A stretch of 64,000 nt of DNA from BQJU01 sp964015035. GTDB taxonomy: Bacteria; Bacteroidota; Bacteroidia; Chitinophagales; Saprospiraceae. The stretch is from contig CAXHCA010000003.1 in assembly GCA_964015035.1 (NCBI GenBank), positions 1 through 64,000 of the forward strand, given 5' to 3'. Numbering within the stretch: the stretch's first letter is position 1; each line of letters begins with the position of its first letter. Of the stretch, positions 1 through 8,040 are shown piece after piece. A model generated the notes under the pieces. The model had not been told where the DNA came from, did not search any database, and saw only the letters and a program-made list of their open reading frames with translations. The position numbers were made by a program, and so were the translations under genes.

Positions 1-30
1 TTAATGAGAATGATCTTTTAACTACCAACT

Positions 31-58
31 TTGAGACAGAGCGCAACTGCGCCCCATC
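31..58 (-). repeat. Short dispersed repeat, copy 1 (GCGCAGTT core)
   Basis: On the minus strand this stretch reads GGCGCAGTTGCGCTCTGTCT and resembles segments at 38180-38206 and 48070-48098, which share the core GCGCAGTT, then a TCCTGTyTCAGTAAG-like stretch. All three lie in non-coding or degraded DNA. The similarity was found by eye, is imperfect in this copy, and no function is claimed. The rest of positions 1-212 shows no convincing gene; it is AT-rich and may hold the upstream region of a gene to the left. Confidence 0.3.
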
Positions 59-212
59 AAGAAGTCTTTCATGGTTTAGGGTTTTATAGCCGCGCTCCCT
101 TTTCAACATCAGGAGAAAGCATCAACTAGGTTAATAGATTTCCTAATATACGGATTTTATTATTTAAATACAACCTCTTTTCGCAAACTAACAATTTAAT
201 ATGAATTTCAGT

Positions 213-827
213 CTATAAATGTACCACCTCAATCCCCTTTACCCGCTGCTCAAACCATTTGACTGGTGCTTGCGTCTTATCGCCGGTCCGGGTATCGCAT
301 TTAAAAAAGAGGTAAAAAAGCTGAAGTTGGTCCCCTACCCTTTCCAGCAAGTGATTCAACCGGAGTTTGCCGGCTTCGGGCTGATGGAAAAGGCTTTCCA
401 TGCGCCAGGAATAGTAGGCTTCGTCGTGCAATTCTATGATATCCAACAAGATGGGATCATCCAGAAAACGCTCCATAAATTTGCGGGCATAAATGCCGTG
501 GTGTTTTGACCAATCGCGGGGCTTTCCTTTGTCTTCCTTATACTTAAACGTATCATGTGCCAGCGTAATCAACCGCATTTTTTCACGCATCTCCATAGAA
601 AGGTTAAGCTGTTCTACATTGTCGTAGATCTCCAGGATGTGTTTATACACTTCTCCTTCCGGATGGCCATAGCGCGGTATGCCCCACCTCAGCCCCCTCA
701 AAAAATCCTCTTCTTTGAGGATTTTCCGCTCCAGGGCAGTTTCCGGCTGAAGCACAGCATGCATATCAATTGGTCCTGTCATGGTTCTCTCAGTCATATT
801 TGGCAGGTACTCCGACAAAGTTATCAT
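213..827 (-). CDS. HD-domain phosphohydrolase-like protein
   Basis: A 204-residue soluble protein with the metal-binding pattern of the HD superfamily: H63 in a helix (GEVYKHILEIYDN), the H91-D92 pair in LITLAHDTFKYKED, histidines at 109-110 and 134, and D178 in FFKCDTRTGD. HD proteins usually hydrolyse phosphomonoesters or phosphodiesters of nucleotides; the substrate here cannot be read from the sequence. The first methionine is used, although Met11 is a possible alternative start. It stands alone, and its far side (828-1154) is the leader of the divergent protease gene. Assignment to the fold is fairly safe, the exact role unknown. Confidence 0.75.
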   Translation of the reverse strand: MITLSEYLPNMTERTMTGPIDMHAVLQPETALERKILKEEDFLRGLRWGIPRYGHPEGEVYKHILEIYDNVEQLNLSMEMREKMRLITLAHDTFKYKEDKGKPRDWSKHHGIYARKFMERFLDDPILLDIIELHDEAYYSWRMESLFHQPEAGKLRLNHLLERVGDQLQLFYLFFKCDTRTGDKTQAPVKWFEQRVKGIEVVHL

Positions 828-1029
828 AAATTGCGAAATTCTTGGATTTCCGGTTTCTCCAAGAATTCTTACCTATCAGAAAGCCTCTTGTTAAGGTCAA
901 GTTAAACAAAAAAAGTAGGGTAACAAAGACCTTGAATTAGTAGTTATATTTCCGTAAATTATACCAGTTGAAAAAATTAGATTAAAACACCCTGGTTTGG
1001 GGATTCTTTCATACCAATATGGTTCTTTG

Positions 1030-1122
1030 ACAAATCTCGTGATTCAGCGTCAATCGAAAATGTAAATCAACACTTCTTTTAGGCGTTTAAGATTTACATT
1101 TTAGTTTGACCACGAAATCTGT
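1030..1122 (+). promoter_or_regulatory. Long imperfect hairpin in the leader of the HtrA-like protease gene
   Basis: AAAATGTAAATC at 1057-1068 is repeated in perfect inverted orientation as GATTTACATTTT at 1091-1102. The symmetry continues outward with ACAAATCTCGTG and GTCAA on the left (from 1030) against TTGAC and CACGAAATCTGT on the right (to 1122), with several extra bases on the left arm. It ends about 30 bases before the protease start. It could be an operator, a structured leader or an insertion remnant. The rest of the 828-1154 gap shows no gene. Confidence 0.55.
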
Positions 1123-1154
1123 CTAAGAACGACAAATATCAAAGAAACGAAAAT

Positions 1155-2300
1155 ATGAAACAGTTATTTTCTTTAATACTGGCCGGAATGATTGGCGGGT
1201 TGATCATGCTAGGTGGATTGTACTTCATTTACGAGCCTGGGCAAATGCCCATGGCACCAGCTGGTCAAGCCTTACAAGTAAGTAACGTGAATGTAGCGCC
1301 CCGTGCTGCGGCCTATCCTTTTAATTTTACCACCGCCGCTGAAAAAGCGACGCCTGCAGTCGTCTATATCGCAGCTAGTGCCAGTGCATCGGCCAATCGC
1401 AGTGACCGCCAAAACAACAACCCTTTCCGCTTTTTCTTTGGCGACGACCTTTTGGGTGGTCCTCAGGCTGGAAGTGGCACCGGAGTCATTTATTCCTCAG
1501 ACGGATATATCATTACCAATAATCACGTAGTCGGTTTTGCCGATAAAGTGGAAGTGACCCTTTATGACAACCGCAAATTTGAAGCAAAAATTATCGGTAC
1601 AGATGAAAAAGCCGATCTGGCAGTCATCAAAATTGAAGCATACGATCTGCCTACCCTACCACTGGCCGACTCTGATCTAGCACGAGTAGGCGAATGGGTA
1701 TTGGCTGTAGGTAATCCTTTTGATCTAACCTCTACCGTCACCGCAGGTATTATCAGTGCCAAAGGTCGTAGCCTAAAATTGTTGCAAGGTCGCGATGCCA
1801 TTGAAGCATTTATTCAAACCGATGCTGCCGTCAATCCGGGCAATAGTGGAGGGGCACTGGTCGATACCGAAGGCCGATTATTGGGTATCAACACAGCTAT
1901 TGCCACCCAAACCGGTTCTTTCCAGGGTTATTCCTTTGCCATACCGATCAATTTAGCCAAACGGATTGTTGATGATATTATCGAATACGGAAGTTTCCAA
2001 CGGGCCTTCCTTGGCGTCAATATCTATCCGCTTGATGATGATGCCGCTACCGAACTTGGTTTAAATATCAGCCAAGGGGTAGTCATTGATAACTTGGTAG
2101 ATGGAGGCTCTGCGCAATATGCTGGCTTGCAGCCAAAGGATGTCATTGTAAAAGTCGATGATTACATCATTCGGGATGTACCGGAGTTGACAGAAATTGT
2201 AGGTCGGGCAAAAGTAGGAGATGTGTTGAATATCACTGTCAATCGCCGGGGAGAGAACGTAGATGTGCCCGTACGCATGAGAGCGTCGAGTGCAAATTGA
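1155..2300 (+). CDS. HtrA/Deg-family periplasmic serine protease
   Basis: A 381-residue envelope protease of the HtrA/DegP/DegQ family that degrades or refolds damaged exported proteins. An N-terminal hydrophobic segment (about residues 4-26) acts as signal or anchor. The trypsin-like domain carries the full triad: H124 in ITNNHVV, D154 in KADLAVIKI and S231 in NPGNSGGAL. One PDZ domain follows (about residues 270-375), so it is the one-PDZ form rather than two-PDZ DegP. A Ser/Ala-rich loop at 72-82 and an Asn-rich stretch precede the catalytic histidine. The leader hairpin upstream suggests regulation, possibly by envelope stress (inference). A terminator lies about 180 bases downstream. Confidence 0.92.
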   Translation: MKQLFSLILAGMIGGLIMLGGLYFIYEPGQMPMAPAGQALQVSNVNVAPRAAAYPFNFTTAAEKATPAVVYIAASASASANRSDRQNNNPFRFFFGDDLLGGPQAGSGTGVIYSSDGYIITNNHVVGFADKVEVTLYDNRKFEAKIIGTDEKADLAVIKIEAYDLPTLPLADSDLARVGEWVLAVGNPFDLTSTVTAGIISAKGRSLKLLQGRDAIEAFIQTDAAVNPGNSGGALVDTEGRLLGINTAIATQTGSFQGYSFAIPINLAKRIVDDIIEYGSFQRAFLGVNIYPLDDDAATELGLNISQGVVIDNLVDGGSAQYAGLQPKDVIVKVDDYIIRDVPELTEIVGRAKVGDVLNITVNRRGENVDVPVRMRASSAN

Positions 2301-2478
2301 ATGTAAACCGACATTTAAGAAATTATTAACACCCTACTAGCAACATTTTTTTAAAACATTGAGTTAGTAATAGTGAAAGTGTTCATCTGGTATGAACAAT
2401 AACATTTAACGGATTTTAATTTAATTCATTAAATGTTAAAAGACTTGTTTAAAGTTGGTTTTTCGTTTTGTTTTGATG

Positions 2479-2514
2479 CGTCTGCCTCGCTTTGCGAGGC
2501 GGACGTTTTTTTTT
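2479..2514 (+). terminator. Rho-independent terminator
   Basis: CGTCTGCCTCGC (2479-2490) pairs with GCGAGGCGGACG (2494-2505) through one G-T wobble around a TTT loop, followed by nine T (2506-2514). It would end transcription from the protease gene. Between that gene and this hairpin are two more inverted repeats: GTTCAT/ATGAAC (2381-2397) and AACATTTAA/TTAAATGTT (2401-2437). Confidence 0.8.
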
Positions 2515-2581
2515 GGGCGGCCTTTGTGTGGTTGGGAATAATTTTTAACTTTAGGAACGATGTATTAATATAACAGCACCA

Positions 2582-3304
2582 ATGCACCAAATTCGCCCTC
2601 CAATGAAAGCGCAATTCCGATCCTTACACGACTTTTTTGCCCTCTTCTATCCCAATCTGTGTCTGGTCTGTGATGCCAATCTTCCCCCCAATCAAGAATC
2701 CATTTGTTTGCCTTGCCAATATCATTTGCCTAAGACGGATTTTCATCTGTATAAAGAAAATGCTTTTAGTGAGCGATTTTGGGGAAGATTGCCCCTTGAG
2801 TCGGGTGCCGCATTTTATAAATTCAACAAAGGTGGCCGAACCCAACACCTCATCCACCGTCTGAAATATGAAAACAAACAGGCCGTAGGCGTTCGCATGG
2901 GGCAATTGTACGGCAGTAAACTTCGGGAAAGTCCTTTTTTTGCTGGTATCGACCTAATTATCCCGGTACCGCTGCATGCCCGGCGTTTTCATGAGCGCGG
3001 TTACAACCAAAGCGAGTTATTTGCCAGGGGATTAGCGGAAGCGATGAAAGTTCCCAGCCTTCCCGATGGATTGGAGCGCACCCTACACACGACTACCCAA
3101 ACGCACAAAACGCGCATGGAGCGGTTGCGCAATGTAGCGGACGCATTTGTGGTGAAATCGAAAAAAAAATTAGAGGGAAAACACATTTTACTCGTCGATG
3201 ATGTCATCACCACCGGTGCTACGCTCGAAGCTTGCGGTCAAAAATTATTGGAAATAAGTGGTACCCGATTGAGTATGGCTACCATAGCTATTGCGGATTA
3301 TTAG
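2582..3304 (+). CDS. ComF-family phosphoribosyltransferase-like protein
   Basis: A 240-residue member of the ComF/GntX family. The N-terminus has a zinc-ribbon-like set of four cysteines (C27, C30, C42, C45). The C-terminal half is a type I phosphoribosyltransferase fold with the PRPP-binding loop ILLVDDVITTGATLE at 202-216. ComF is needed for DNA uptake in naturally competent bacteria, but family members are also widespread in non-competent species, so competence is not implied. The start at 2582 is the first ATG; Met8 (2603) is also possible. It converges on pyrH with only six bases between them, and no terminator is seen there. Confidence 0.88.
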   Translation: MHQIRPPMKAQFRSLHDFFALFYPNLCLVCDANLPPNQESICLPCQYHLPKTDFHLYKENAFSERFWGRLPLESGAAFYKFNKGGRTQHLIHRLKYENKQAVGVRMGQLYGSKLRESPFFAGIDLIIPVPLHARRFHERGYNQSELFARGLAEAMKVPSLPDGLERTLHTTTQTHKTRMERLRNVADAFVVKSKKKLEGKHILLVDDVITTGATLEACGQKLLEISGTRLSMATIAIADY

Positions 3305-3310
3305 GAAGCC

Positions 3311-4024
3311 TTATCCGCCGATAAAGGTACCAATTGTTTCTCCTTGTACAATGCGCAGTAAGTTGCCTTTTTCATTGATATCAAACACAATGATCGGTAG
3401 GTCATTCTCTCTACAGAGTGTGAACGCCGTCATATCCATGACACTTAGCCCTTCGCTAATGACCTTGGCAAAAGTGACTGTATCGAGTTTGGTCGCATTG
3501 GGATCCAACTCTGGATCGGCAGTATAGACACCATCAACCCTAGTCCCTTTGAGGATGACATCGGCCATCATTTCATTGGCGCGCAGCGCGGCAGCAGAAT
3601 CCGTAGTAAAATAGGGACTACCCGTTCCCGCAGAAAAGATCACCACCCGGCCTTTCTCCAGATGACGAGTAGCGCGACGACGGATATAAGGCTCAGCAAT
3701 TTGCTTCATTTCAATGGCAGAGATGAGCCGAGTGTAAACGCCTTTTCCTTCCAGGGCACTTTGTAGCGCCATACCATTGATTACGGTAGCCATCATGCCC
3801 ATGTAATCACCTTGTACGCGCTCTATCCCTGAGCCTTCGGCCTGCAAGCCCCGAAAGATGTTTCCACCACCAATGACAATAGCCACCTCTACGCCCAGAT
3901 CGACCAATTCTTTGATCTCTCCAGCATAGTGTTGAAGCATGTGAGGTGCGATACCGTAGCTTTGATTTCCCATGAGTGATTCACCACTCAATTTCAGAAG
4001 TACCCGCTTGTATTTCAATGGCAT
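3311..4024 (-). CDS. pyrH: UMP kinase
   Basis: Phosphorylates UMP to UDP in pyrimidine nucleotide synthesis. This is the bacterial hexameric amino-acid-kinase type: N-terminal VLLKLSGESLMG, the glycine-rich GGGNIFRG, the UMP-site segment DYMGMMATVINGMALQ and the C-terminal DINEKGNLLRI. At 237 residues it has the family's usual length. It follows tsf on the same strand but lies beyond a strong terminator, so it probably has its own promoter. On its strand the sequence just upstream contains GCAACTTTGG, close to the Bacteroidota -7 box (inference). Confidence 0.97.
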   Translation of the reverse strand: MPLKYKRVLLKLSGESLMGNQSYGIAPHMLQHYAGEIKELVDLGVEVAIVIGGGNIFRGLQAEGSGIERVQGDYMGMMATVINGMALQSALEGKGVYTRLISAIEMKQIAEPYIRRRATRHLEKGRVVIFSAGTGSPYFTTDSAAALRANEMMADVILKGTRVDGVYTADPELDPNATKLDTVTFAKVISEGLSVMDMTAFTLCRENDLPIIVFDINEKGNLLRIVQGETIGTFIGG

Positions 4025-4065
4025 TATATGATGAATTTGATCGATGATTGACGTGCCAAAGTTGC

Positions 4066-4100
4066 AAAAAAAAGGCGAATTAGATGTCTAATTCGCCTTT
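4066..4100 (-). terminator. Strong rho-independent terminator after tsf
   Basis: A perfect 14-bp stem (4071-4084 with 4087-4100, arm AAAGGCGAATTAGA) with a two-base gap at the tip. On the minus strand the run of T corresponding to 4066-4073 follows it directly. It lies ten bases after the tsf stop and separates the ribosomal operon from pyrH. Confidence 0.9.
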
Positions 4101-4109
4101 CGTTATCAA

Positions 4110-4943
4110 TTATCCTAAAGTCACATGTTTAAAGTCCGTGACTGCCAGATTTTTATCTTTACTCTGTAGATAAGAAGCTACTGTGAATTTGCTGTCTTTT
4201 ACAAACTGCTGGTTCACCAAAGTTTTCTCTTTGTAAAACTTGTTCAGCTTACCCATAGCAATTTTCTCCAACAAGTTATCAGGTTTTCCTTCCTGACGTG
4301 CTTGTTCTTTTCCAATCTCAATCTCCTTCTCTACCAGAGAAGAATCTACACCATCTTTATCTACAGCGATCGGATGCATAGCCGCAACTTGCATGGCTAC
4401 ATCGCGGCCGGCATCGAAGAATTCGTCGCTAGACTCATTCAAGCCAACCAATACACCGGCTTTGTTGCCCATGTGGATGTAAGGTGCCACCATTGGAGCT
4501 TCCAGCTTCTCGTAAGCAGCCAGTTCAATTTTTTCACCAATAACACCAACCTGCTCTGCAATTTTGTCGGCAACGGTAATATTACCGAAGTTCAATGCCA
4601 GGAATCCGTCCAAATCTGCTGGCATTTTCTCCAAGCCCAGCTTGGCAAAATCCTCAGCCAATTGCACAAATTTTTCATTTTTGGCAACGAAGTCCGTCTC
4701 ACTGCTCAGTTTCACAATCACCCCGCGGGTGCGGTCGTCAGAAACTAATGCCAGTACGACACCTTCCTTCGCATCGCGATCTGCGCGCTTATCAGCCATC
4801 TTTTGGCCTTTTTTACGCAGGTATTCAATTGCTTTATCGAAATCCCCGCCAGATTCGGCAAGGGCCTTTTTACAGTCCATCATCCCTGCGCCGGTCATAT
4901 CGCGCAGTTTTTTTACATCAGAGGCTGAAATTGCTCCACTCAT
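4110..4943 (-). CDS. tsf: Translation elongation factor Ts
   Basis: The guanine nucleotide exchange factor that recycles EF-Tu-GDP to EF-Tu-GTP. It has the N-terminal UBA-like segment LRDMTGAGMMDCKKAL and the signature SSETDFVAKNEKF, which contains the TDFVA motif that contacts EF-Tu. At 277 residues it matches Bacteroidota EF-Ts. It is the last gene of the rplM-rpsI-rpsB-tsf operon, 62 bases after rpsB, with a strong terminator immediately behind. The rpsB-tsf pair is one of the most conserved gene orders in bacteria. Confidence 0.98.
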   Translation of the reverse strand: MSGAISASDVKKLRDMTGAGMMDCKKALAESGGDFDKAIEYLRKKGQKMADKRADRDAKEGVVLALVSDDRTRGVIVKLSSETDFVAKNEKFVQLAEDFAKLGLEKMPADLDGFLALNFGNITVADKIAEQVGVIGEKIELAAYEKLEAPMVAPYIHMGNKAGVLVGLNESSDEFFDAGRDVAMQVAAMHPIAVDKDGVDSSLVEKEIEIGKEQARQEGKPDNLLEKIAMGKLNKFYKEKTLVNQQFVKDSKFTVASYLQSKDKNLAVTDFKHVTLG

Positions 4944-5005
4944 TTTAGCTTCTTTTAATTTTGATTCTTTGATTAATGAATTATCAGAGGCTTATCCAAT
5001 ACCGT

Positions 5006-5722
5006 CTATCCCTTGTCTTTTTCAGACTTGGATTTCTGACGCTCGTCCAATCCCTGACGGATCGCTTCTACCATATACTCCGTGATGATAGAAACAGACT
5101 TAGAAGCATCATCATTGCCCGGAATCGGATAGTCTACCTGATTAGGATCAGAGTTGGTATCAACGATTCCAAAAGTACGTATGCCCAATTTGTGGGCCTC
5201 TGCAACTGCAATGTGTTCGTGGTGAATGTCCACGATAAAAATTGCAGCAGGCAAGCGGTTCAGGTTAGCAATTCCCCCTAGTACCTTCTCCAACTTGTTC
5301 AGTTCGCGGGTTAGCGTCAACCTTTCCTTCTTGGTTACACTGGTCAAGCTACCATCCTGCAACATGCGGTCGATGGTCTGCATTTTCTTTACAGAACGAC
5401 GGATAGTAGAGAAGTTGGTCATCATACCTCCTAACCAACGCTCCGTTACAAAAGGCATGCCTACGCTACGAGCGGCATTCGCTACGATATCACGGGCCTG
5501 CTTTTTGGTTGCAACAAACATAATTTTACGCCCGGATTTAGCGATTTGGCGCATCGCATTTGCTGCGCGCTCCATACACTCAGTCGTCCGGTTCAAGTCG
5601 ATCAAGTGGATCCCTTTGCGCTCCATGAAAATATAAGGAGCCATTTTAGGATTCCACTTCTTTTTGAGGTGTCCGAAGTGTACTCCGGCCTCAAGCAAAT
5701 CTTTATATTCTGGTTTTGCCAT
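5006..5722 (-). CDS. rpsB: 30S ribosomal protein S2
   Basis: Small-subunit ribosomal protein that binds 16S rRNA near the head-body junction and is needed for S1 attachment. Recognised by LLEAGVHFGHLKKKWNPKM at the N-terminus, FVATKKQA, TERWLGGMMTNF and IFIVDIHHEHIAVAEAHKL. The 238-residue length is normal. A lysine-rich tail (KSKSEKDKG) is typical of the phylum. It is the third gene of the minus-strand ribosomal operon, 57 bases after rpsI. Confidence 0.98.
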   Translation of the reverse strand: MAKPEYKDLLEAGVHFGHLKKKWNPKMAPYIFMERKGIHLIDLNRTTECMERAANAMRQIAKSGRKIMFVATKKQARDIVANAARSVGMPFVTERWLGGMMTNFSTIRRSVKKMQTIDRMLQDGSLTSVTKKERLTLTRELNKLEKVLGGIANLNRLPAAIFIVDIHHEHIAVAEAHKLGIRTFGIVDTNSDPNQVDYPIPGNDDASKSVSIITEYMVEAIRQGLDERQKSKSEKDKG

Positions 5723-5779
5723 TTTTCAATAATTAATGATGGTGTTAAAATAAAGAGTCCATTGAGCTCTACATCCAGA

Positions 5780-6166
5780 TTAACGCTTGGAGAACTGGAA
5801 GCTCTTTCTCGCCTTAGGCTTACCGTATTTTTTACGTTCCACCACGCGGGAATCCCGGGTAAGGAATTTTTCTGCCTTAAGCGGACTGCGGAAGTCTTCG
5901 TTCAACTTAACCAAAGCACGGGCAATAGCCATACGTACAGCTTCTGCCTGGCCTTTGAATCCACCACCGCGAACATTAACATTGAGATCGTAAATATTTT
6001 CAGCAGCAACCGTTACGAAAGGTGCTGTGATTTTATTTTGAACATGGTGCTGAGGGAAGTAGGCTTTGTAGTCCTTACCATTGACGGTGATTTTTCCTTC
6101 ACCTTTTGTCAGGTACACACGAGCTACAGAGGCTTTTCTTCTCCCGATTGCATTGATCATTTCCAT
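5780..6166 (-). CDS. rpsI: 30S ribosomal protein S9
   Basis: Small-subunit protein whose basic C-terminal tail reaches the P-site tRNA. The sequence has GRRKASVARVYL at the N-terminus, NVRGGGFKGQAEAVRMAIARAL in the middle and ends in the near-invariant SKR. The 128-residue length is standard. It follows rplM by 27 bases; rplM-rpsI is a universal operon pair. Confidence 0.98.
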   Translation of the reverse strand: MEMINAIGRRKASVARVYLTKGEGKITVNGKDYKAYFPQHHVQNKITAPFVTVAAENIYDLNVNVRGGGFKGQAEAVRMAIARALVKLNEDFRSPLKAEKFLTRDSRVVERKKYGKPKARKSFQFSKR

Positions 6167-6193
6167 AATCTATAGTCGAATTATCGTTAGCAA

Positions 6194-6637
6194 TTAAAAT
6201 TTGAATGGTTCGGGCTTTTGCGCCTGGTGTGAGTGCTCCGATCCTGCATACACAAACAACTTCTTGAACATTGCACGGCCCAATTTATTTTTAGGCAACA
6301 TACCCTTCACTGCATTTTCAACTACAGCATAAGGCTTCTTGGCGTTCAGTTCTTTAGCTGTCGCTCTTTTCTGACCACCGGGGTATCCAGAATAAGTAAT
6401 GTACTCTTTCTGATCCCACTTGGCACCGGTAAAGCGCACCTTATCCGCGTTCAACACGATGACATAATCACCACAGTCTACATGTGGTGTATAAGAAGGC
6501 TTGTGCTTGCCGCGTAGCACGTGAGCGATCTTTGAGCAAAGGCGACCTACCACCTCTCCTTCTGCGTCGACAACGTACCATTTGCGCTCAACGGCCTCCT
6601 TCTTCTCAGATTTCGTTTTATAACTCAGCGTATCCAC
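6194..6637 (-). CDS. rplM: 50S ribosomal protein L13
   Basis: Early-assembling large-subunit protein. Features are WYVVDAEGEVVGRLCSKIA at the start, the HVDCGDYVIVLNADKV segment and the GMLPKNKLGRAMFKKLFVY motif. At 147 residues it is normal. It is the first gene of the operon, and a clear Bacteroidota promoter lies about 50 bases upstream. Confidence 0.98.
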   Translation of the reverse strand: MDTLSYKTKSEKKEAVERKWYVVDAEGEVVGRLCSKIAHVLRGKHKPSYTPHVDCGDYVIVLNADKVRFTGAKWDQKEYITYSGYPGGQKRATAKELNAKKPYAVVENAVKGMLPKNKLGRAMFKKLFVYAGSEHSHQAQKPEPFKF

Positions 6638-6689
6638 GTTATATTGGCTTTAATGAATAAAAAAAATATACCTCTAAAAATTGCGACTG

Positions 6690-6720
6690 CAAAGGTAATT
6701 TTCTTTCGCACAAAATACAA
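6690..6720 (-). promoter_or_regulatory. Promoter of the rplM operon
   Basis: On the minus strand TTG (6718-6720), then 20 bases, then TACCTTTG (6690-6697). This fits the Bacteroidota housekeeping consensus TTG-N19..21-TAnnTTTG exactly. It would give a leader of roughly 45 bases. Confidence 0.75.
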
Positions 6721-6917
6721 GCCTTTTTCAAAAAAAAATGCACCTCCCATTTCATAAGTCCCTGAAAAACAGTAAAAATTTCGCACAAAAAATTTAATAG
6801 CCCCCTGAATCCCCCCTCTCCCATCCCTCTATTTTGCGCTAAACCATTTGCAGTTCCCTTTGTTACTTGAAAAAGTTCAGCCCACCCTGGTTTTATCATA
6901 AAATCAGCCCGAATAGC

Positions 6918-6925
6918 TAACTTTG
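6918..6925 (+). promoter_or_regulatory. -7 box of the mevalonate cluster
   Basis: TAACTTTG matches TAnnTTTG and ends 29 bases before the fni start. No clear TTG is visible at the -33 position, so the promoter may be weak or activator-dependent (inference). Confidence 0.5.
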
Positions 6926-6954
6926 CATTTGATCCACTATATTTAATTACAAGA

Positions 6955-8016
6955 ATGAAGGAAAACCCACAAGATAAAACCACGGTCTCCTCAGCAGATT
7001 CGGAAGATCCCAATGCGCCCAATCGCAAGAAAGACCACATTGAGCTGGCCTTTCAGTCGCAGATAGCAAGGGCGCAATTGGACGACCGGTTTTACTATGA
7101 ACCGATTTTGTCCGGGCATCCCCAAAGTGGTAGTTGGCCCCCCTTCCGCTTTCTTGACAAAACCATGCGGCTCCCCATGTGGGTGTCGAGCATGACCGGA
7201 GGAACCGAAATGGCCAGTACCATCAACCAAAACCTGGCACGAGCATGCAAAGATTTTGGCTTTGGTATGGGATTGGGTTCTTGTCGCTCCTTATTATATG
7301 GTGATGAAACCCTGGCCGATTTTAATGTGCGTCCCATTATCGGCAACGACTTGCCCCTATACGCCAATTTGGGCATCGCTCAGGTTGAGCAACTGATCGC
7401 GAAAAATGAATTGCACCGCGTCCACCTTCTCCTGGACAAATTGAAGGCAGATGGCCTCATTATCCATGTCAACCCCATGCAGGAATGGCTGCAACCGGAA
7501 GGTGATCGTTTTCAAACCCCTCCCCTACAAACGATCATGACCTTTTTAGAAAAGATGGATTACCTGCCAGTGATTGTCAAAGAGGTAGGGCAAGGCATGG
7601 GTTACGGCAGTCTGAAGGCGCTTTTCCAATTGCCGCTGGCTGCCATAGATTTTGCCGCCAACGGAGGCACCAATTTTGCCAAGCTGGAAATGTTGCGCAG
7701 TGACGCACAAAAGGCCGAAATCTATAGCCAGCTGGCCTTGGTTGGGCATAGTGCGGGGGAAATGGTAAATTTAACCAACCAAATCCAGAAGGAACTGGGT
7801 GATCAGCTGCGCTGTCGGCAGGTGATTGTCTCCGGTGGAGTACACAATTATCTGGATGGCTATTATTATATTGAAAAATTGAAACTGCCTGCTATTTATG
7901 GGCAAGCTTCGGCGTTTTTGCGCCACGCCAGAGGTGATTACGAAACGCTTTACCAATATATAGATGCACAGGTACAAGGCCTGGAATTGGCCAAAGCCTT
8001 TTTACAGGTAAAATAA
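6955..8016 (+). CDS. fni: Type 2 isopentenyl-diphosphate delta-isomerase
   Basis: FMN- and NADPH-dependent isomerase that interconverts isopentenyl and dimethylallyl diphosphate, the last step in making both isoprenoid building blocks. Recognised by NRKKDHIELAF near the N-terminus, PMWVSSMTGGTEMA, FGFGMGLGSCRSLL and the FMN-barrel segments VIVKEVGQGMGYG and AIDFAANGGTNFAKLE. At 353 residues it has the family's length. It is unrelated to the type 1 (Nudix) isomerase. It opens a three-gene cluster with mvaA and a GHMP kinase; the 24-base gap to mvaA suggests co-transcription. Confidence 0.93.
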   Translation: MKENPQDKTTVSSADSEDPNAPNRKKDHIELAFQSQIARAQLDDRFYYEPILSGHPQSGSWPPFRFLDKTMRLPMWVSSMTGGTEMASTINQNLARACKDFGFGMGLGSCRSLLYGDETLADFNVRPIIGNDLPLYANLGIAQVEQLIAKNELHRVHLLLDKLKADGLIIHVNPMQEWLQPEGDRFQTPPLQTIMTFLEKMDYLPVIVKEVGQGMGYGSLKALFQLPLAAIDFAANGGTNFAKLEMLRSDAQKAEIYSQLALVGHSAGEMVNLTNQIQKELGDQLRCRQVIVSGGVHNYLDGYYYIEKLKLPAIYGQASAFLRHARGDYETLYQYIDAQVQGLELAKAFLQVK

Positions 8017-8040
8017 CCCAAACTTATTAAATGACTAAAA

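Noticed and set aside
2582..3304. Claim of natural competence from the ComF-like gene
   Set aside because: The family is widespread in non-competent bacteria and no other competence genes are present.
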